From positions 270,105 to 334,104 of the forward strand of contig QKYT01000053.1 of NCBI GenBank assembly GCA_003550305.1: a stretch of DNA of 64,000 nucleotides, written 5' to 3'. This DNA comes from Glomus cerebriforme. Lineage: Eukaryota; Glomeromycota; Glomeromycetes; Glomerales; Glomeraceae. Position 1 is the stretch's first letter. Every line of letters starts with the position of its first letter. The position numbers and the translations under genes were made by a program. Below the pieces are notes generated by a model. That model did no database searches, was not told where the DNA came from, and worked only from the letters and a program-made list of their open reading frames with translations. This document shows positions 13,105-24,700 of the stretch, in pieces.

Positions 13105-16022
13105 TTAACGTACAGAGGGGCTACCATTATTAGGAGTACCTATACCACTACCAGCTTCACCAACGCCACCGCCATTAGTTTTTCTTTGAGCGATTTTCTT
13201 TTTTATATAATTTCTAACGTGTTCATGTCCTTCCTCTGTTACACTAAACATTCGCTTCCTTGCATTTGACCAAATTACGTATCCTAAATTTGTTGCATGT
13301 TTTAATACCATCTCATAATCTCCTTGATTTCGAAATTCTTTATATAAATGACCTATTAAAGACGGGGAAAAGCGTTAAAAAGAATGAACTAATAGAAAAA
13401 GTTTATTATTAATAAAATTGGACACACATTCAGTTGCTACTAATCTGTTACGTTCCATTTCCCATAATCGAATTTGATCTACAACCGTTGGTGGTAATAA
13501 AGGAACTTGTTTCTTCATTTGGGGATGCGCATGACTTGTTAAGTATGAAATGATCTAAATATATTTTATAAAAAAAAATACACGTCAATATCTTTCTTGC
13601 AAAATAAAGGTCGGGAAACAAATTTTCAGCACCTGATTAGCAGTGATACCATGTTTTAGCGCTTTTCTAACACTATCACGTGTAATCAAAGCATAAACCA
13701 TATTTGCAAATCTGGTTTGGAGTTCACAGAATAATCTCAATACTGAAATTTGTAATTTTGATTCTACAAAAAAAAAAAAAAAAGATTTTTCCTTAACTTG
13801 TTAACAAATCATCATTCAGAACTTCATTTATAATTTACCTGTGTACGCGTAAAGTTTATAATTAGTTTCAACTATAATAAATCCTTGTTCAGTAGCCCCA
13901 TCTTCACCAGTTGTCGTACTTGTACTAGATGATACAGCTGATGATACTACAGCTGAATTGCCAGATGTTAAGGTTGTTGCAAGTCTAGTTGGATAATATC
14001 TTGATGACCCTTTCTAAATTATTAAAGACATTAAAATTGGAAACACTCAAGGAAAAGGTGGGATCATATAATTTTACCTTTCTACGGTATGCCAGACCGA
14101 AGTTAGCTAAATCATCAAGTAATTGTTTTTGAGTTGGAGTTAATGCCTCAACTGAATAATCCTAAACAACAAAAATTAATATAACTTGCGTGACAAAAAT
14201 AAAATTGATCAACAAGATTTTTAGCATACCATTCCTAATTCTAGACTTCCCAACATGAAAAAGAAATTTAATACTTCAACTACATTCATGTGTAACAACT
14301 AAATAAAATAAAAAAAATAAAATAATACAATTAATAATTTCCAAGAAATTTTTCGAAGAAAATTCTTCGAGGGATGTATTCTACCCTTCTTACCCTTCTT
14401 ACCCTTCTTACCTCATCAGCAATATCCAAATATTGAATTAAAAACGCCCATACTTGAGTATTAACATCTTGTAATAAAAATTGAAATCCTTTATTCGTAA
14501 TCATAAGTTGTTTATCTTTCCTATCAAGGAAAATTCAATCGTTAATTTGAAATAAATCTTCTTCAAATTCAAAATTTTTCTCGGTTATTGTTTTACCCTT
14601 CTTTCATTAATTTAGCTCTAGTAACAACTTTAAGTACAGCAGCACTAGGTTGTCTTGTACTTTCAGTCCCAACCATAAAATGTAAAATTTCTTCCCATTG
14701 TTTCATTGCATGTCTATCCAAGAATGTGATGTCTGGTTTATCTTTTGCCGGTCTTTCGCATGGTACTCCAAAACTCTGATGATCTCCCCTTAAATTTTAA
14801 AATAAATAAATATATAAATATAGAATAAATGTTTAAAAGAACTCAAAACAAAACTTAAACGGTCAGAAATATTATTATTTACCCTCCTGTTAAACAATCT
14901 TGAAAACGTTCTCGAAATGAACTGTTCATTTGTATATATCCAGTGCTATCCGTTGTCATTATACTTAATTTTGATAATTTATCTAACGCCTCATCAAATT
15001 TACTTTGTAAGCCAAAAAAAAAGGTAAATTAATCAGTTAATTAGAAATAAAAAGAAGAAATCACAAAAAATAAAATAAAAATCTTACGCTAAAGCAGCTG
15101 CTTCATTTTTCACCCATAATCTTAAATCCGATTGAGTCAAATTAATAGGACTAATTGGTTGTGTGAATAATAATGACATTACAAGTTGTCTTGCCAATGG
15201 CGGTAAAAGTCTTTATTAATAAATTATTAAAGAAATAAATTATGGTAAATTATAGAATTGAGAATTTGATGTAAAGTGATTTAATATGTATAAAACAAAT
15301 AATAAAAGTTGGTAACATATTTATTTTTTCAGAAAATAAAATAATTTTATTATTTTTATTAAAGGTACAATTTTTTATTCAATCAATTTCCAAATAGGAT
15401 ATAATTGGGTAGAGGCAGTGAAGAGAAAAGAGAATAAAAAGAAATAAAGTCAGCAAGAAAAAACTAAGTTTTGACATTGAAATCAAATAAATATCTCCTC
15501 TACTCTCAACTTATTCAAAGTTCAATGAAAATAACTTTCCTCCAAGAATAAATTATATAATATCCATAAAAAACATGAAAATTTAAATTTTCTCTAAAAA
15601 AAATTAACTATAAAAGTTTTGGAATATAATTTAATTGAATTAATAGTTCGCACGGCGAGAATTGATACTTACTATTATCGTTGTTGAAGTACAAAGTCTT
15701 TTAGTATTAAGAAATCTATTTTCATTTTTCAAAATATACGTCTGTACAACAACAACGATAATATAATTATATATTCTCTTTTCGATAATCGCGATTAGCT
15801 TGTTAATCTAAGCTAAATTACTTTCAGTTTAAAAATCACTAAACCTTGGTAGATTACTATACTATTCACAAAACTGAACGAAATTTAAAAAAAAACAAAG
15901 GCAGACCTGAAAATAGCCAAACAAGTAGCTGGTTCTCTATAAAGTTGGTCAAGTGTAGGTTTAGGTAAAGCTTCGAGACATTCATAGATGTTTGTTTTAA
16001 AATGTGTTACCGCTGTTGGCAT
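13105..16022 (-). CDS. TFB2: TFIIH core subunit Tfb2 (p52/GTF2H4)
   Basis: p52 subunit of the TFIIH core, which anchors and stimulates the XPB helicase in transcription initiation and nucleotide excision repair. Starts at ATG 16022 ([20 protein letters not shown] then [16 protein letters not shown]). After an unusually long intron (15211-15906, 696 bp) it continues with [15 protein letters not shown], a Tfb2 hallmark. Further exons give winged-helix repeats, including [14 protein letters not shown] and [18 protein letters not shown] stretches. The end is the p52 C-terminal fold, [20 protein letters not shown] then [20 protein letters not shown] (binding site for p8/Tfb5 in the family). The last 20 residues are Gly/Ser-rich. 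All other introns are 60-110 bp. The intron after the codon at 14412-14414 begins with a tandemly repeated splice donor (separate entry). Convergent with HSP78. Confidence 0.93.
14382..14412 (-). repeat. Tandem 9-bp repeat containing repeated 5' splice sites (TFB2 intron start)
   Basis: On the + strand TACCCTTCT occurs three times in direct succession plus a partial copy. On the coding (minus) strand this reads GTAAGAAGG three times from base 14411 downward, followed by GTAGAA. The first GTAAGA immediately follows the last exon codon GAG (14414-14412), so the repeat starts exactly at the exon-intron border. Each copy is itself a good donor. Confidence 0.85.
15211..15906 (-). other. Long first intron of TFB2
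   Basis: GT at 15906-15905 after TTC-AG and AG at 15212-15211 before A-CTT-TTA-CCG join exon 1 to [10 protein letters not shown] in frame. At 696 bp it is several times the length of the other introns here. It is AT-rich and contains no coding segment or recognisable transposon end. Confidence 0.75.
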
Positions 16023-16259
16023 TTTTCGAATTATAGAGACGATTATAAAATTGAGTGAACTTTTATAATAAATGTGAATAATTTGCACTAGTACAAATTC
16101 GGTGAAACCAATTAGCTATTGTATCAGATTACAGTAATAAAATATAATAATTGAGTTAAATAGTGTGATACGTAAATAATAAACCAATAAAAAATTATTA
16201 GTTAGATCAATATAGGATTTTTATTTATTTGTCACGTAACAATTCTAACTTTTCTCCCT

Positions 16260-17432
16260 TTAATAATTCTTTTTCCTTGAAATTGATTTAGCAATGTCAC
16301 ATAGAGAAGCTACTAAACCAATAAGCTGAAGTTCACTGTCAGTTCCAGATTTAATGACTAATTCAGCTTTAGCAATTTCCATTAGGTAATCATGATAATA
16401 AGCTTCTTCAATATCCTTTTCGGAAGCAGATTTCATAAGTCTCATCATTATTTGAATAATATCCAAAGCAGCATAACCTTCACCATATAATTTGTTCACA
16501 GCATTAAAAACATTCTTTACTTCATAACGTATACAACGTTTAAGCATTTCCATTATATATTTAGGATCTGGTACATCACACACTTTGTAAACATTATCTT
16601 CATTAATCATACCAAATCCTGAATATGTAGATTGAAGGTTATTAATAGCTTGTCTCATATCTCCATCGGCTGTAAATATTATTGCCTGTAAACCTTCAGG
16701 AGTGTAATTAATGTTTTCTTGGTTTATTATATGTAAAAGTCGCTTAGCAATTTCTTCTTGGGATAAAAGTGTAAAAGATAACTTTGTTATTCTGCTCATA
16801 ATTGCTTCATCAATTTTATCTTCATTATTACATGCCAAAGCAAATCTTGTTGTATTAGAATATTGTTCCATGATTGCCCGAAGTGCTTTTTGTGCTGGAT
16901 CCACCATACTATCAACTTCATCCAAGATTACAAATTTTTGTAATCCAAGAGGAAGAGTAACCTTTGTTTGAGCGAACGCCTTAACCTTGTCTCTAATAAC
17001 ACCAACAGATCTACATATGGTTCCGTGCAGCAAAGAAGTATTTAAACAAAAAGAAAAAGACGTCAAAATACATTATGCTAATTGTTACCTTTCATCGGAA
17101 GCATTAAGTTCCAAAATAGCTTTTTTAGCCAACTCTTTTCCATATAATTCATTAGCAAGACAAACAATACTACTAGTTTTACCAGTACCAGGAGGTCCCG
17201 ATAATAAGAAATTTGGTATATTTCCGTTTTTAGAAACACTCTTCAATACATTTATCGAAGGTTCATTTCCAACTATATCATCAAACGTAGCTGGACGATA
17301 TTTTTGGAGCCTATTTACCGTACACAAAGTCAAAAGAATTTCTCTTTTAATTAAAAAAAAACGCGTTCTTTACACAATACATTACCATGGAAGATTTGTT
17401 ATTGCTACGTTAGCACTTGAAAAAGTAAACAT
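16260..17432 (-). CDS. RFC4: Replication factor C small subunit (yeast Rfc4 / human RFC2)
   Basis: Clamp-loader AAA+ subunit that helps load PCNA at primer ends. Three exons: 17432-17386, 17310-17089, 17010-16260, giving 339 residues. The 47-nt first exon gives MFTFSSANVAITNLPW, which reads across the intron into LQKYRPATFDDIVGNE and reproduces the family's (L)PW-x-x-KYRP opening; this is why I prefer it to the internal ATG at 17333. Walker A is GPPGTGKTSS (about residues 49-58), then LNASDER, Walker B ILDEVDSM, sensor-1 FALACN, and the arginine-finger motif SRI. The stretch FTADGDMRQAINNLQSTYSG points to the human RFC2 / yeast Rfc4 branch. Odd points: DEVD where small RFCs usually have DEAD, and SRI instead of SRC. 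The length is normal for the family. Confidence 0.9.
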
Positions 17433-18096
17433 TTTCTCGTGTAAAACTCTTTATGAACTTAGTCTTGTGAGTTTAAGCGATACTGATTACTGAGTAGCCT
17501 TGTGCAGATCATTAAATATTGTTTTTTCAATCACGCGCATGTTTTATTTTTCTGCAATAGATTTTGCATTTAGCATGAAATTTATCGATTTTGTTGTTTT
17601 TGTTGTTTATACCACTCATAATTTCTCAGCCAAATCTTATTAAAATAAGAGTATAACTGAAATCTCCTTTTTTTTTATAATAAATTACAATAATTCAAAT
17701 TTACGAGTAACTACTAATAATAAATATAAAATGTAGAAATTCAAACCATTTTTTAATCCTCTAAAGTTCTCGGTTTCAACAGAATTAAAGTAAAAAAAAA
17801 AATAGTATAACAGAAAAATATAAAAATTTCTTTGGTCGAACCAAACGATGACAGGTCACGTTGTTCCAATAAAATTTGTGACCAAAAATGCTGATCGAGC
17901 ATTCGAGCAGCTCTATCGGTCTCAGCGAAATAAAAAATTTGGGCCACAATAAATACTTACAGTACTCCCCCGTTAAACAAATATATATATTTTTTCTAAT
18001 TTTTCTAAATATAATAAAGTGCAACAAACAGTAAGAACACTAACAGTAAGCCAAAAGTTTGGGCGAGTATCCTCCTGAACCGAAAACATTATCGAG
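17433..18096. other. Intergenic region RFC4 / small membrane protein
   Basis: 664 bp between divergent genes. It contains AT-rich sequence and a less AT-rich island near 17830-17945. The island has an open frame on the minus strand (17753-17947) that I could not relate to any family or spliced gene. Promoters for both flanking genes presumably lie here. Confidence 0.4.
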
Positions 18097-18381
18097 ATGG
18101 ACCAAATCATAAGTTACTTAAGTGCCATTTTTGGATGGCCTCAAGAACATAATCGCAGTAACTTTAGGTTTAACTTTTATGGGATAGAATTTGAATTTCA
18201 AACTAGTGATGGTACTTTTCAAATATTTATAATTTCTGTATCAATATTCCTTATGTTTGTAATATATAATGGTGAAAGAATTCTTAATAATCGGCGACCA
18301 TCATCTGAACCAACTGAACCAACATCAACTGGACCAACATCACCAGCTTCTGAACAAGATGGGAAAAGGCGGCGGCCGTAA
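18097..18381 (+). CDS. Small single-pass membrane protein, unknown
   Basis: Single-exon frame of 94 residues starting in a favourable context (GAGATGG). One clear hydrophobic segment lies at about residues 46-63 (FQIFIISVSIFLMFVIYN). It is preceded by a polar domain with SDGTF and followed by a short Ser/Thr/Pro-rich tail (SSEPTEPTSTGPTSPASEQD) ending in GKRRRP. This is the layout of a tail-exposed single-pass protein, but I recognise no family. The Pro/Thr repeat and the basic C-terminus argue for real coding sequence over chance, because flanking DNA is far more AT-rich. Function unknown. Confidence 0.5.
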   Translation: MDQIISYLSAIFGWPQEHNRSNFRFNFYGIEFEFQTSDGTFQIFIISVSIFLMFVIYNGERILNNRRPSSEPTEPTSTGPTSPASEQDGKRRRP

Positions 18382-19292
18382 AACAAGTTTTCTATATTTT
18401 AATATTGAATTCGATAGTTTTTGGCCGAAATTTACATTTTACTAAATAAATTTATGTATACATTTATAGCATTCATTAAATGTACTATAACAGATATGAG
18501 TCAATTTTATGCTAATAAACAAATATAAAATATGTTAAAAGCCATCAGCCATATATCAATAATAATATGTCACTAATAAAACTAATATATTTATAAAAGA
18601 ATACGTATGTGCGAAATAACTCTCTAATATTGTAAAGTGCTAGAGGATGCCATCAGTTTTAACAAACCTGAATTGGAACTTTTAAAAATAATTAAATTGT
18701 GAATAATTCTGAAATCTGCGGCAAAGATGATAAAATTAATTGTTATATATTAAAGTCAAAAATAGCATTCAAAACGTCTTCTGGACTCTAAGCAAACTTG
18801 CAGAGCAGTATAAAAAATGCTTATAATATAATTTAAAAGCTCTGTATTTAAAATTTCTAACTGCTGTGCCACATAAGGCCCATTCCAATTTAATTATCCT
18901 CCCTCTTCCTAATTTAGACAATTTTTTAAGTGGTCAAGAAATGCATCATATGATAATTCTGGCCATGTTTTTAATCCCTCCCAGGTTGTATTACGTTAAA
19001 CATAGTAATTAAGTTAGATTTCGCTGTAAAACGTAAAATCTTTCTTTTCACCAATATAATTTTTCCTATAATTTTTTCGCATGTTTTTTTATTAAAAACA
19101 TTTTTTAAAACACAACTTTTCCCATAGTTTTTGTGTGATTGTTACATTTTTTCTTTAATGCATGATGAAAATACATATTTTTATTTGACAACTCCTATTA
19201 TACATTCTCCTTTATCTTATAATGTTACAATTACAGCTCCATTTTATAATTCTAGGAACAAAAAAAAATTTTATATGAAGTTTATTGAAAGC
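18382..19292. other. AT-rich intergenic stretch
   Basis: No supported gene. Contains the probable 3' flank of the preceding small gene, then AT-rich sequence with several short frames that have no coding character. Confidence 0.4.
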
Positions 19293-21480
19293 CAAAATTT
19301 TGTGTTATGCTTCAAATCAGAGACGATAATTTTCTGCTTTAAGCAGAAAGCTGCAGATTTGTCTGAAATCGCAGATATTACTAAGGAACGGTGAACCGTT
19401 ATTGAGTCCAGAGTAAGAGAGTTTTGATTATTGAACACATGATGAATAAGTGCTTACTTTATTGAGATCATTGCATAATAGGAACCAATAATCTATCGAC
19501 TCAAAAATTGAGCAGGCGGACAAATGTACACTGTTCCTAAAAATATATAGTCTTACGCTAATGCTCCGGACTAAAAAAATTTAATCACTTTTAGCAGATT
19601 TTAGAAATTTTGATTGTATTATATTTTTCGGCCAATTAAATTTACTGATTATTATATATACTTAATCAGCTGGTCATTTTAAAGTTGATGATAGAATTTT
19701 ACTTTGTATATATGAGAAAAAGTCAACTGTTGATGACCATGTTCATGGTCCTGTTCATTGTGCAAAAAAAAATAGCATATAAAAACCAATAAAAAACTAA
19801 TGAAAAAAGGCAATAAAAAACAATTGCTTTAACACTCTCTATTGCTAATAGTAAAAAAGAATTAATGGAAAATTTAATTAATGCTTTTGTTATAGCTAAT
19901 ATACTTTTATAAAAGATAAATTCTCTTCTTTCTTTTCTTTAAAAATATATTAAAAACAAGAGAAATCTATTCCTTAAGCACCTACATTATGCCAATTATA
20001 TTTACTTTAGATCTTTAAAAACCACCTTACATAACTTAAATTTTTATTTGAAAACAAACTATTGGCAATTATTATAGATGACAAATACTAAATTAGTCTT
20101 CGTAAATTTTTTAATTCAAGTTAACAATTCAACAATAGGATCATTATTATCATTCTTATAATTTTAATATTCCTTTCTCTCTTTCTTACTTATTTCTTTC
20201 TAATTCAGCATCTTATATAAAAAAGTGTTTTTATAAAGTATTAAAATCTGTTATACCTCAACTGATTCATGTTCCTTATTATACACATATCATATTAAAT
20301 TTAATAGGATAAGTAAATTAATTTATTATAACTTTTAATTAGCATTATTTATTAATATTATACAAATATTTAGCAAAACATGGCAGAAATTAGATTCATT
20401 TAAAAATCCAAAAGACTTTTTAGCTAAAGTAAAAGATTGTTTTATTCACAATCTAGATATAAATACTTAATACATTTATACCTTTATAATGTATCTTTTT
20501 CTTGAAAATTCCTCTTCCTATTTCTACATATTGGAATTTATGATTTAAAATAGTTAATTATATAAAAACATATTTATCTTATTGGAATTCCTTTTTCAAA
20601 ATGAATTAGCTTATAATCTAATAAATGCAACATTTAAAAAAATTTCAAACCTTCTTTCTGATCCTTTTGAATTTGATATTATTTTAATTTATATTTATTT
20701 TATTTCTATATATGCAAAACAGGTTATACAAGATACTAATTTTTTTCAGAAACAAAATAAGACTGTATTTTCTTTTGTAAAGGAACATCTTAATTATCTT
20801 TCTGCATTTTTAAAAAGCAACTGTAATTCTTAAAATTTTAGTATACTACAATTACTTTGCATCATTTTAATCCAACACTATTTTTCATTTAGCTTTTCAA
20901 GTTGTTCAAAGCAAATTTAATGATAATATTCTTTCACATCCTGTACATCTACTTTTTCAAGTTGCATAAGTTTTTGATCCTAAATATATCTCACTTGGTC
21001 CTTTAAAAAAAAAAAATTTATATTAATATAGCATTATTAAAGAATTAGCATATTCTTTTGATGAATTACTTTGTGAATGGTCAATTTATTGTAGAATGCA
21101 ATTGGAAAATTTATAAAAAGAAATTAATTTGAATGAATCTTCAAGATAAATTACCAATTCTTTCAAAAATTGCACTTGATTATATTTGGTTTCCTATATC
21201 TAGTTGTAGTGTAGAACAAAGTTTTTTGATTTATACAGTAATAATATTTTAGATAAAAAAATTGAACATAATGTATTATTTTAATGGCAATTAAATAAAT
21301 TTTTTTTAATAAAATTTGGTTTTAATATAGTAGAAATAAGCAGAAATACAAATAAAATAAATAAAATAAGCAGAATATGTGCAGAAATAAATATTTTAAA
21401 GCCGCAGAAGCAGAGCAGATCATAGGGTATCTATCAAGAAATATATCAAAATTTTGTGTTACGCTTAAATCTATCAGAGG
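19293..21480 (+). mobile_element. Decayed hAT-family transposon
   Basis: Fragments of a hAT transposase can be read on the + strand with many stops and frameshifts. They include a zinc-finger-like piece (VDDRILLCIYEKKSTVDDHV, about 19686-19745), middle fragments (open frame 20582-20833), and a clear piece of the C-terminal hAT dimerisation domain, LPILSKIALDYIWFPISSCS then VEQSF (about 21150-21225). The bounds given are two related direct-repeat segments of about 30 bp (19293-19325 and 21447-21480, core CAAAATTTTGTGTTA). They flank the fragments but have not been shown to be the element's ends. No intact frame longer than 85 codons remains. Confidence 0.7.
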
Positions 21481-21730
21481 AAATTTTGCACGTTTTGTCG
21501 AAATTATCATTCACGTGAAATTAAGTTACGAACACTCTAAAGTCTAAACTAAAATCTACACGCTATATAAAACAAAAAAAACACCTTATTCATTCATAAA
21601 GGACATTATTTTTCAGATTATAAACTTGGTTAATATTGGTCTATACAATACAAAAAACATTATTGAGTGAAGAACGTTCATTATAATTGAGTGCTAACAT
21701 TATTCATATGCACGGTCTTTTCGCGTAATA
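21481..21730. other. Upstream region of the GRF-SNF2 gene
   Basis: 250 bp between the hAT remnant and the helicase start. AT-rich, holding the presumed promoter and 5' leader; no specific site recognised. Confidence 0.35.
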
Positions 21731-24700
21731 ATGGCTCCAAAATCGCGACCGGACCGCCCATTTTGTGCATGTGGTAAACCTGTTCGCCTATGTTGTTTTG
21801 TGAAGAAGAATCACCCAAGACACCGAGACCGATATTGGGGTTGTCCAGAGAGATCATGTGAACATTTTGAGTGGGTGGATCCATGCCCAGAAAAAACGAT
21901 AAGCTCACAGAACGTACATTCGAATTCCTTTACCAAAAAACAAAATAATATACTACGTTCTCGGGAGGGCATGTCAGTTCCAAATCAAAGTGGCCAGAAA
22001 CAATGTAAGAACGAAGTGTACGCTTTGGAAAGCTTACGGACTTTACTTTGTAATATTTACATGTAACTTCACATTTAGGTGATCCTACATCATCGTCTTC
22101 CCGAAATACGGTTTCGAATTCTCGTGCCACGTCAACTCAGGCCGAAAGCATCATCGAAAAACTTTATAGCGCGTCACTTTCAAATGGAGAGGTTGGAAAA
22201 AATTATATTTATCCTATAAAAGTGATGTTTTGTGTGGATGATGATGAACATTTTATAGTAAGAGGATATCATCATATCCTCTTAGAATATTGGAAATCTC
22301 TACGAGGTGCTAGTTACGACAAGACTAAGAAGGGGTGGATAATCCCTATGTCAGAATACGAAAATACTGTCAAAGAATTAAAAATGTGCAAAAAAATACC
22401 CATGGAAATTACGGAAATTTCTGTATATGTAGAAAAAGCCGTCAAATTTAGGGCTGCAAAACCTCGCATTGAAGAACATGAAATTAAAGAAAAAATTGGA
22501 AGCCTCTGGGAAGCGTTGCTACCTCATCAAAAAGAAGGAGTAAAAGAAGCTATTGTTCGAGATGGACGAGTTTTACTCGGTGACGACATGGGCCTTGGAA
22601 AAACAATCCAGGCCCTTGCCATCGCAGAATATTACAAAAACGATGGCAAAGTTCTGGTCGTATGCCCTGCCTCAGTTGCCGGGAACTGGGAAGGTGAGAT
22701 CAAAAAATGGTTGGGAGCAAAAGATAAGGAAATTTGGCTCGTAAAAAGCGGAAAGGAGGTGAATCAAGATCAAGCGCGATATACAATTGTCTCCTACGAA
22801 TTAGCGAAAAGGCGTGAAGGTTGGGTAGGGCGCTTCCAAATCGTGATTGCTGATGAATCGCACTACCTCAAGGATCGCCTATCAGAACGAACGAAGAAGC
22901 TTACTCCTCTCATGAAAAAGACAAAAAGGGCAATCCTTCTTTCAGGTACACCGGCAGAATCGAGACCAGCTGAACTTTTTGCTCAGATTAACATTGTTGC
23001 TCCGGCGCTGTTTTCGAGTTACGACGTGTATATAAAGCGATTCTGCGGTGGAGAAAAGAAGCTGAGTAAAGATGGAAAGGAATATATTGATACAAAAGGA
23101 GCGATAAACACAGAAGAACTTCACTGGCTTCTAAACTCGACTGTTTTGATTCGAAGGAAGAAAGAAGATGTAAATTTAGGCTTACCGTCAAAGACTCGGC
23201 AGATAATTTATGTTGAGATCCCCGCAACTTCCAAAAGGGAATTGAAGGAAATGAAAACAAAAGCAAAGGATGAGAAACGGTGCAATTTCTTGAAGATGTA
23301 TGAAGAGTCAGGTAGAGCAAAGATTCCAGCCATTCAAGACTATCTCCTTAGTCTTAAAGATGACAATAAAAAGTATATCGTCTTTGGCCACCATAAAGAC
23401 GTAATTGATCAGATTTGCTATGCCTTGCGTAAAGAACAAAGTAGATTTATAAGGATAGACGGTCAAACCGATGTTAAATTAAGACAAGACTTTGTTGACA
23501 AGTTTCAAAATGAAAGAGAAATCAAGTTCGCGGTTTTGTCTCTTACTGCAGCGAGTACTGGCTTGAATCTTCAAGCTGCCGATGGAGTTATATTTGCAGA
23601 ACTAAGCTGGAACCCGTCAACAATTGCACAAGGAGAAAATCGAGCACACCGTATCGGAAGAATTGGCGACGTAGAAATCAAGTATATCCTCTCAAAAGAT
23701 ACCTTGGATTTGGTCCAATGGCAAATGTTAAAGAGAAAATCGAAAGTACTTGGCATAATATTTGATAATGAAGATAATATTCCCTTGGATAAAATAAACG
23801 AGGAAGACTATTGGATGTTTGAAACACTTGGCAAAGAAATAGCAAATCAGTGCAGTAATGAGCTTAATGTTCAAGACATCAATATGAAATCTATTACACA
23901 CCCCACAGTTATTGCATTGGACGATAATAAAGAAATAATGGAAGCTCAAGAGACTACTGCTAAGAAAGCCGATAATAATTGCGACAAGGATCACGTGAAA
24001 TCTTGTACTATTTTCGATAAGATGGCCGATAATCTCAACTGGGATTTCGATATTGCAAATCCTACATTGAACGATAAGAAAGAAACGATGGTCGCAAATC
24101 TAGTAGAAGTTCCCACTATTTTTGATATGATGGCTGATAATCTCGACTGGGATTTCGACAAGAATTTAGATCTAAATTTTGACACTTTAGCGAACGGTGG
24201 TAAAGTTTCTATGAATGCAAATCCAATAGAAGATCCCGGGATTAACATTGAGAATGATAATAATAATATTATACTAAATGAAGGCATGGTTGTAGATTCA
24301 ATGGAACTTTTCAAAGATCATTCAATTATAACTATATCAGATGATGATGAAAAGGTTGAAAATGTGGCCAAAGACAGAGAATTGACTTTGATGTCAAATA
24401 CTGTTATTGATTCTACTGTTAATATTAATGGAGTGGAGTTTAATGGTAGTAGTAACAAACCTTATAAATATCCCGCAATAAATATTTTCGGACAAAATTA
24501 TAAGAATGAATTAGTCAGTTTTTTCAATCAAAGATACAGCGCTGGCCCCAGTTCGAATGAGACTTCAACACATCAGGGTGTTTCAAACGTTTTATGTTTT
24601 ACAAATGAACTTGTAAATGGAGCATTTGATTCACGAAGAAGTTTATCAGGTTTACAGAATAAATGTAATGCTGATGTGAAAGATCAAGAATATGATGAAC

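Noticed and set aside
16987..17045. Internal start of RFC4 in the longest open frame (ATG near 17066)
   Set aside because: It reads through an intron; splicing 17089 to 17010 joins LNASDER to the conserved VGVIRDKVKAF, so the frame before 17010 is intronic.
17300..17333. ATG 17333 as the RFC4 start
   Set aside because: It would give RLQKYRP without the conserved PW; the upstream 47-nt exon gives NLPW-LQKYRP and a consensus intron.
16711..17493. Plus-strand frames across RFC4
   Set aside because: Antisense to a clear AAA+ coding sequence; composition follows the minus-strand codons.
17753..18027. Overlapping minus-strand frames of 64 and 80 codons
   Set aside because: No recognisable domain, no splice partner; AT-rich low-complexity ends. 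Mentioned only as a less AT-rich island.
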